The notes beneath the pieces were generated by a model. That model had not been told where the DNA came from. It did not search any database and worked only from the letters and a program-made list of their open reading frames with translations. Shown here in pieces: positions 6,460 to 9,923 of a DNA stretch of 9,923 nucleotides. The translations under genes and the position numbers were made by a program. Origin of the DNA: Anaerolineales bacterium (GTDB taxonomy: Bacteria > Chloroflexota > Anaerolineae > Anaerolineales > Villigracilaceae); the NCBI GenBank assembly GCA_025056515.1, contig JANWWB010000062.1, positions 1 to 9,923 of the forward strand, given 5' to 3'. How positions within the stretch are numbered: position 1 is the first letter of the stretch; every line of letters begins with the position of its first letter.

Positions 6460-7818
6460 TCAAGAAAGAACAGTTTCAACGGCGGCCCGGACGAACTGCC
6501 GGTCTTCTTCTTCGGCGATACGGATACCTTCACGCTCATTGACGCGTGTTAGAATGAAGGCACCGAGAGCGAAGAAGACAATCAACGAAACAATTGCTGC
6601 CCGGCTTCCGCCCATAGCCGCGCTGACCGTGCCGAAGAGCAGCGGCCCGACCGTTCCGGCAATTTTCTCCGAAATCGAGAAAAACGAATAGAACTCCGCC
6701 GATTTACTCTTCGGCATCATGCGTCCCATCAGTGAGCGACTAAGCGCCTGGGAACCACCCTGGACGGTCGCCACAGCAAAACCAAGTGCCCAGAACTGCC
6801 ATTCCTGATACAAGAAGTAGCCCCCAATCGCAATCAGTGTATAGATGGCCAAGCTAAGCAAAATGGCCGGTTTCGTCCCCATCTTCTTTGCCAGCCAGCC
6901 AAAGAGGAAAGCAAACGGCATGGCAACAAACTGTACCATCAACAACGTCCCGATGGTTGTTGTGGAAGAAAAGCCCAATTCCGTGCCATAGATCGTAGCC
7001 ATGTAGATAATCGTGCCAATCCCATTGTTATAGAGCCAAAACGCAATGATAAACAACAGCAATTGGCGATACTTGCGAATCTCGCGAAAGGTGTGGCCAA
7101 GGCGTCCGAAACTGGCCTGTAGCGGGCTAAAATCTTTTTCCGCCGCCTGAATCCGGCGCTCCGGTTCCGGAACATGCCGCCAGAGTGGGATAGTAAACAC
7201 AAACCACCAGACCGAGACCGTTAAGAAGCAAATGCGCGTCATCAGGGTTGTCAATTCGCCTTCCGACCAAGAAGCTAATGAAGGAATGATCTTGGGCAAA
7301 ACCGAAGGCAAGAACATAATCATCGCTAGGTTGACTGTCAAGAGGATGCCGCCGCCAAGATAGCCCATGGCGTAGCCGCGTGAGGAAACTTGGTCAATCT
7401 CATCCTCACGTGCCACATGGGGCAAGAGCGAATCGTAGAAGACATTTGCCCCAGCAAAACCTACGCTTCCAACAATGTAAAAGAGGGAGGCAATCAACCA
7501 ATCGCCCTCTTGTACAAAATAAAGCAAGGCCGTGCCGGTTACCCCTAGGAAGACGAAAATGCTCATCATGCGCTTCTTGGCGCCGAGAAAATCTGCCATC
7601 GCCCCAAGGATAGGACCGAGTAAGGCAACAATCAAGAGTGCAATCGATGTCGTATAGGACCAATACACGGTGGCCGTATTTGCCTGGTCACTTTGCACGG
7701 CCACATTCGCATAATAGACCGGCAGTATCGCAGCCATGATGCTGGTCGCAAAGACCGAATTCGCCCAGTCGTACATCGTCCAGGCTCTAATAGCGCGTCT
7801 GTGTTGTTTTTCGTCCAT
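6460..7818 (-). CDS. MFS transporter, UMF1 / Atg22-like family
   Basis: A 452-residue protein with about 12 hydrophobic helices, the usual size for the major facilitator superfamily. The N-terminus AWTMYDWANSVFATS (about residues 12-26) and ILPVYYANVAV are the hallmark of the UMF1 (Atg22-like) family, and GPILGAMADFLGAKKRM (about 63-79) is the loop 2-3 motif A. Further on, GTIIYMATIYGTELGF and AEFYSFFSISEKIAGTVGP are also family-typical. Bacterial UMF1 substrates are mostly unknown; yeast Atg22 exports amino acids from the vacuole. The start is well supported: AGGAG (complement of 7826-7830) lies 7 nt before the ATG. A strong terminator follows the stop. The GH13 gene lies upstream on the same strand, 446 bp away with a repeat element between, so a separate promoter is likely. 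Confidence 0.9.
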   Translation of the reverse strand: MDEKQHRRAIRAWTMYDWANSVFATSIMAAILPVYYANVAVQSDQANTATVYWSYTTSIALLIVALLGPILGAMADFLGAKKRMMSIFVFLGVTGTALLYFVQEGDWLIASLFYIVGSVGFAGANVFYDSLLPHVAREDEIDQVSSRGYAMGYLGGGILLTVNLAMIMFLPSVLPKIIPSLASWSEGELTTLMTRICFLTVSVWWFVFTIPLWRHVPEPERRIQAAEKDFSPLQASFGRLGHTFREIRKYRQLLLFIIAFWLYNNGIGTIIYMATIYGTELGFSSTTTIGTLLMVQFVAMPFAFLFGWLAKKMGTKPAILLSLAIYTLIAIGGYFLYQEWQFWALGFAVATVQGGSQALSRSLMGRMMPKSKSAEFYSFFSISEKIAGTVGPLLFGTVSAAMGGSRAAIVSLIVFFALGAFILTRVNEREGIRIAEEEDRQFVRAAVETVLS

Positions 7819-7853
7819 GGAAAGTCTCCTGATGGTTAGATTTGGATCAACAT

Positions 7854-7913
7854 GGTTTAGGAGAATGCCGTTTCGTAAAGCAACTGAATCACCGCTACGA
7901 GCTATCCTAAACC
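7854..7913. repeat. 9-bp perfect inverted repeat in the MFS leader region
   Basis: ggtttagga (7854-7862) and tcctaaacc (7905-7913) are exact inverted copies 42 nt apart, located 36-95 nt upstream of the transporter start. They could pair in the mRNA leader or be operator half-sites; the wide gap makes either use uncertain and chance is possible. Confidence 0.5.
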
Positions 7914-7960
7914 TAGTAAGACAAATAATAAAACACCATTTCTGGCAAAACGTAAAGCAA
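7874..7960. repeat. 10-bp direct repeat upstream of the MFS gene
   Basis: cgtaaagcaa occurs at 7874-7883 and again at 7951-7960, 67 nt between copies, the second just beside the possible -10 box at 7965-7970. Such pairs can be regulator binding sites, but two copies of ten bases is modest evidence. Confidence 0.4.
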
Positions 7961-7964
7961 TCAA

Positions 7965-7970
7965 ATTATA
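7965..7970 (-). promoter_or_regulatory. Possible -10 box for the MFS transporter
   Basis: attata on the + strand reads TATAAT on the - strand, an exact -10 match, about 147 nt upstream of the transporter start. No convincing -35 lies 16-18 nt further upstream (7987-7993). It sits 40 nt outside the MITE-like element, in an AT-rich stretch. If used, the leader would contain the 9-bp inverted repeat. Tentative. Confidence 0.3.
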
Positions 7971-8010
7971 CTTCTACCCTTCTGCCATCCTAGGTTAATG
8001 TTTTGAAAAC

Positions 8011-8231
8011 GCTCTGTTGCAAACATGGAGATTATCGCAAACTCAGCATCTCCCTCAAGCCAAGCAAGGATGTCTTGTTACAAACAAAGGGTATCGTGTC
8101 ACGAGTATACTGCGAGGCGGCACAGCCGCCGAAGCAATCTCCTGGCAATCCAGGAGACTGCTTCCCCCACGCTTCGCTCGGGGCAGGCGCTGCGCTCGCA
8201 GTGACACACTAACCGATGTTTGCAACAGAGC
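8011..8231. mobile_element. MITE-like element 2 (221 bp, perfect 16-bp terminal inverted repeats)
   Basis: gctctgttgcaaacat (8011-8026) is the exact reverse complement of atgtttgcaacagagc (8216-8231). The end sequence contains CTGTTGCAAA, as in IS6-family termini (for example IS26). Only short frames without recognisable similarity lie inside, so no transposase. A relative sits at 745-916. The element looks composite: the part matching the left end of element 1 begins internally at about 8078 (ttacaaacaaagggtatcg), preceded by about 52 bp absent from element 1. No 8-bp target duplication is seen (ttgaaaac left, aaggtgct right). The element lies between two - strand genes, ending 33 bp from the stop of the GH13 gene. 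Confidence 0.72.
8109..8202. repeat. REP-like palindromic repeat inside MITE-like element 2
   Basis: Outer arms actgcgag (8109-8116) and ctcgcagt (8195-8202) are exact inverted copies. Within them are two hairpins: ggcggc/gccgcc (8116-8121 and 8125-8130, 3-nt loop) and gaagcaatctcctgg/ccaggagactgcttc (8131-8145 and 8150-8164, 14 of 15 paired, 4-nt loop). The TGCGAG...GAAGCAATCTCC theme is, from memory, widespread as a dispersed intergenic repeat in many bacteria. Located just after the GH13 gene on its strand, it could slow transcription or protect the mRNA 3' end, but no U-tract follows. Confidence 0.7.
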
Positions 8232-8264
8232 AAGGTGCTATCAAAACTTGCACATCGGGTCAGG

Positions 8265-9923
8265 TTAGCTGAGTTCAACGATCAAAATTTCAAATGGCTC
8301 CAAGCGCACTTTGGGGAATGAAATTGCCTCTCGTCCGGCGCTGGAGAAGAGCAAGCGAGCGGAGTTGACCTGCACATCCGAAAAATCTACACGTCGCGCC
8401 CTGGGAGAAAAATGAAGCACCACAAGCAGCCTCTGCTCCGGCGTGAATCGCAAAAAAGCCAGATAAGCGCGCGAACGCTCGTGGAGGGGAAGATATTCTC
8501 CGGCAACTAACGCCGGCGTGTCATTGCGGAAATGGATAAGACGGCGGTAAAAGTTGAGCAGTGAGGCTGGGTCAGCTTCCTGCTCTTCGACGTTGACGCC
8601 TTCTGCATAGTTCGGATTGACCGGCAGCCAGGGAGTAACTTCGGGCGGGCAGAAGCCGCCGTTGGGGGCGTTGCGCCACTGGATGGGGGTTCGGTTCTTG
8701 TCGCGGCTCATCGCTCCGGCGCGGCGTGCGGCTTCCGCCGGCGCTATGCCCAGTTCGTTGACCAATTGCTCGTAGTACCAGGTTGCCATCGTGTCGCGCA
8801 ATTTGGACGGGTCGGTGATGAGCAGGTCGGTCATGCCGATTTCCTCGCCGTTGTAGAGGAAAGGCGTACCGCGCAGGGTAAGGAGGAGCGCCAAATGTAA
8901 GCGCGCCAGCTCCAAGTCATGTTGACCATCTCCGTAGCGGGTGCGAAGGCGCGAAGAGTCGTGGTTGCCCAAGGTATTGCAAGGCCAACCGCGGGTCGGG
9001 AGTGCATCGAGCCGAGCAAGGCGCTCGGCCTGATTCTTGCGCACCCAGTTCGGGGTCAGACGGTCGGTGCGCATAAGCGGGAAATTGAAGACCAGATGCA
9101 ATTCATCATTGCCGTTCCCCAGGTAATCAATGTTGTCATCCTCGCCGACCAGCATTCGATCGCCGGGGTATTCGTCCAGGATAGCGCGCAGTTCCTTCAT
9201 CAGGTCATGCAAGCCGGGGCCGCCCCACTGGTACTTGAACATCTCGAACCAGTATTTCTCCACAAGAGCACGTTCTTGCGACGTTTTGGCGGTGTCAGCA
9301 AAGGCGCGCAATTCGGCCAGGGTCATGGGCACATTGTGTGGGGTCATAGCTGGGTCTTCGTAAATGGTGCCGATGGCATCCAGGCGGAAGCCGTCCACGC
9401 CCAAGTCAAGCCAGAAGCGGACGACGTGCCACATGGCGGCTTTGACCTGGGGGTTGCGCCAGTTCAAATCGGGCTGTTGCTTCATAAAGTAGTGGTAGTA
9501 GTACTGGTTGCGCTCCGGTACGTAGGTCCAGGCCGGGCCGTCGAAGCAGGACTGCCAGTTGTTGGGAGGCGTATCTACCCAAATGTACCAGTCGGCTTTG
9601 GGGTTATCGCGGCTGGATTTGGATTCAAGAAACCAGGGGTGCTGGTCAGACGTATGATTCAACACCAGGTCAAGGATAACCTTAATGCCGCGCGCATGCG
9701 CTTCATCCAAGAAAGTTTTGAAGTCTTCGAGCGAGCCGTACTCAGGAGCGACCGCCTCGTAGTCGGAAACGTCATACCCACAATCCCACATGGGTGAGGG
9801 GTAGTGGGGCGAGAGCCAAATAGCGCCAATCCCCAAAGATTTGAGGTAGTCGAGCTTTTGAATCATCCCTTTGAAGTCGCCGATACCATCGCCGTTACCA
9901 TCGGCAAAGGAACGCGGATAGAT
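8265..9923 (-). CDS. GH13 alpha-glucosidase (oligo-1,6-glucosidase-like), N-terminus missing
   Basis: The visible 552 residues belong to a glycoside hydrolase family 13 enzyme that retains configuration while cleaving alpha-glucosidic bonds in small sugars. The frame is open to the window edge: the residues before the internal Met read IYPRSFADGNGDGIGDFKG, a standard early GH13 segment, so only about 20-30 residues are missing and the ATG at 9864-9866 is not the start. Counting the first visible residue as 1: region I DLVLNH (85-90), QPDLNW (150-155), region II GFRLDA (178-183, nucleophile D182), region III LVGED (258-262, acid E261) and region IV NHD (320-322, D322). NDELHLVFNFPL and GTPFLYNGEEIGM support an alpha-glucosidase (GH13_30/31-like). 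The C-terminal beta domain is complete. No signal peptide can be assessed. Exact substrate (maltose, isomaltose, sucrose or trehalose) is unknown. Confidence 0.93.
   Translation of the reverse strand: MYPRSFADGNGDGIGDFKGMIQKLDYLKSLGIGAIWLSPHYPSPMWDCGYDVSDYEAVAPEYGSLEDFKTFLDEAHARGIKVILDLVLNHTSDQHPWFLESKSSRDNPKADWYIWVDTPPNNWQSCFDGPAWTYVPERNQYYYHYFMKQQPDLNWRNPQVKAAMWHVVRFWLDLGVDGFRLDAIGTIYEDPAMTPHNVPMTLAELRAFADTAKTSQERALVEKYWFEMFKYQWGGPGLHDLMKELRAILDEYPGDRMLVGEDDNIDYLGNGNDELHLVFNFPLMRTDRLTPNWVRKNQAERLARLDALPTRGWPCNTLGNHDSSRLRTRYGDGQHDLELARLHLALLLTLRGTPFLYNGEEIGMTDLLITDPSKLRDTMATWYYEQLVNELGIAPAEAARRAGAMSRDKNRTPIQWRNAPNGGFCPPEVTPWLPVNPNYAEGVNVEEQEADPASLLNFYRRLIHFRNDTPALVAGEYLPLHERSRAYLAFLRFTPEQRLLVVLHFSPRARRVDFSDVQVNSARLLFSSAGREAISFPKVRLEPFEILIVELS

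Noticed and set aside
745..8231. Composite transposon bounded by the two MITE-like elements
   Set aside because: The 7-kb interior holds ordinary chromosomal genes, no transposase, and no target duplication at the outer ends; two separate insertions are simpler.
8003..8268. Short + strand open frames inside element 2
   Set aside because: They cross the inverted repeats and hairpins and overlap each other in different frames; no recognisable protein.
8919..9797. A 292-residue open frame on the + strand
   Set aside because: It lies wholly antisense to the GH13 gene, whose catalytic motifs are intact; its translation shows no family features.
1..9923. Defence system, toxin-antitoxin pair, phage or secondary-metabolite cluster
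   Set aside because: No nuclease, ATPase, antitoxin, integrase, capsid or synthase domain was recognised; the genes are metabolic, RNA-modifying or membrane types.

Overview
The window reads like a mid-GC bacterial chromosome segment. The gene set (a CapA-like protein, a fused FTCD enzyme, a UMF1-type transporter, a GH13 alpha-glucosidase and a GT-C-like membrane protein) and the style of intergenic repeats suggest Chloroflexota, perhaps Anaerolineae. That placement is inference; no rRNA or other strict marker is present.

Layout. Positions 1-302 hold the C-terminus of a CapA-family protein. Positions 303-999 hold no confident gene: first a block that is strongly G-rich on the + strand, with long open frames on the - strand that look like decayed coding or skew artefacts, then a 172-bp MITE-like element. 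Positions 1000-6365 are a + strand run: TrmH/SpoU RNA methyltransferase, a two-helix PLDc_N-like membrane protein, a promoter-like site with a G-free array of 8-bp repeats, bifunctional FTCD, a class I/II aminotransferase, and a GT-C-like multi-pass membrane protein. A strong hairpin terminator at 6411-6446 separates this run from the - strand genes. The - strand then carries a UMF1-family MFS transporter (6460-7818) and, upstream of it, a GH13 alpha-glucosidase (8265 to the window end, N-terminus missing). The 446 bp between them contain a possible promoter, small repeats and a second MITE-like element with perfect 16-bp terminal inverted repeats.

Function. The methyltransferase and the small membrane protein are almost certainly co-transcribed (1-nt gap, ribosome binding site over the stop). 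FTCD, the aminotransferase and the membrane protein are closely spaced (19 and 25 nt) and probably form a second unit. FTCD yields glutamate and a folate one-carbon unit, and the aminotransferase may use glutamate or 2-oxoglutarate, but no histidine-degradation genes are visible. The alpha-glucosidase and transporter could act together in sugar use, but the UMF1 substrate is unknown.

I found no convincing new multi-gene system. The most interesting material is non-coding: the two related inverted-repeat elements, one of which looks composite, and the G-free 8-bp repeat array that forms the presumed leader of FTCD.
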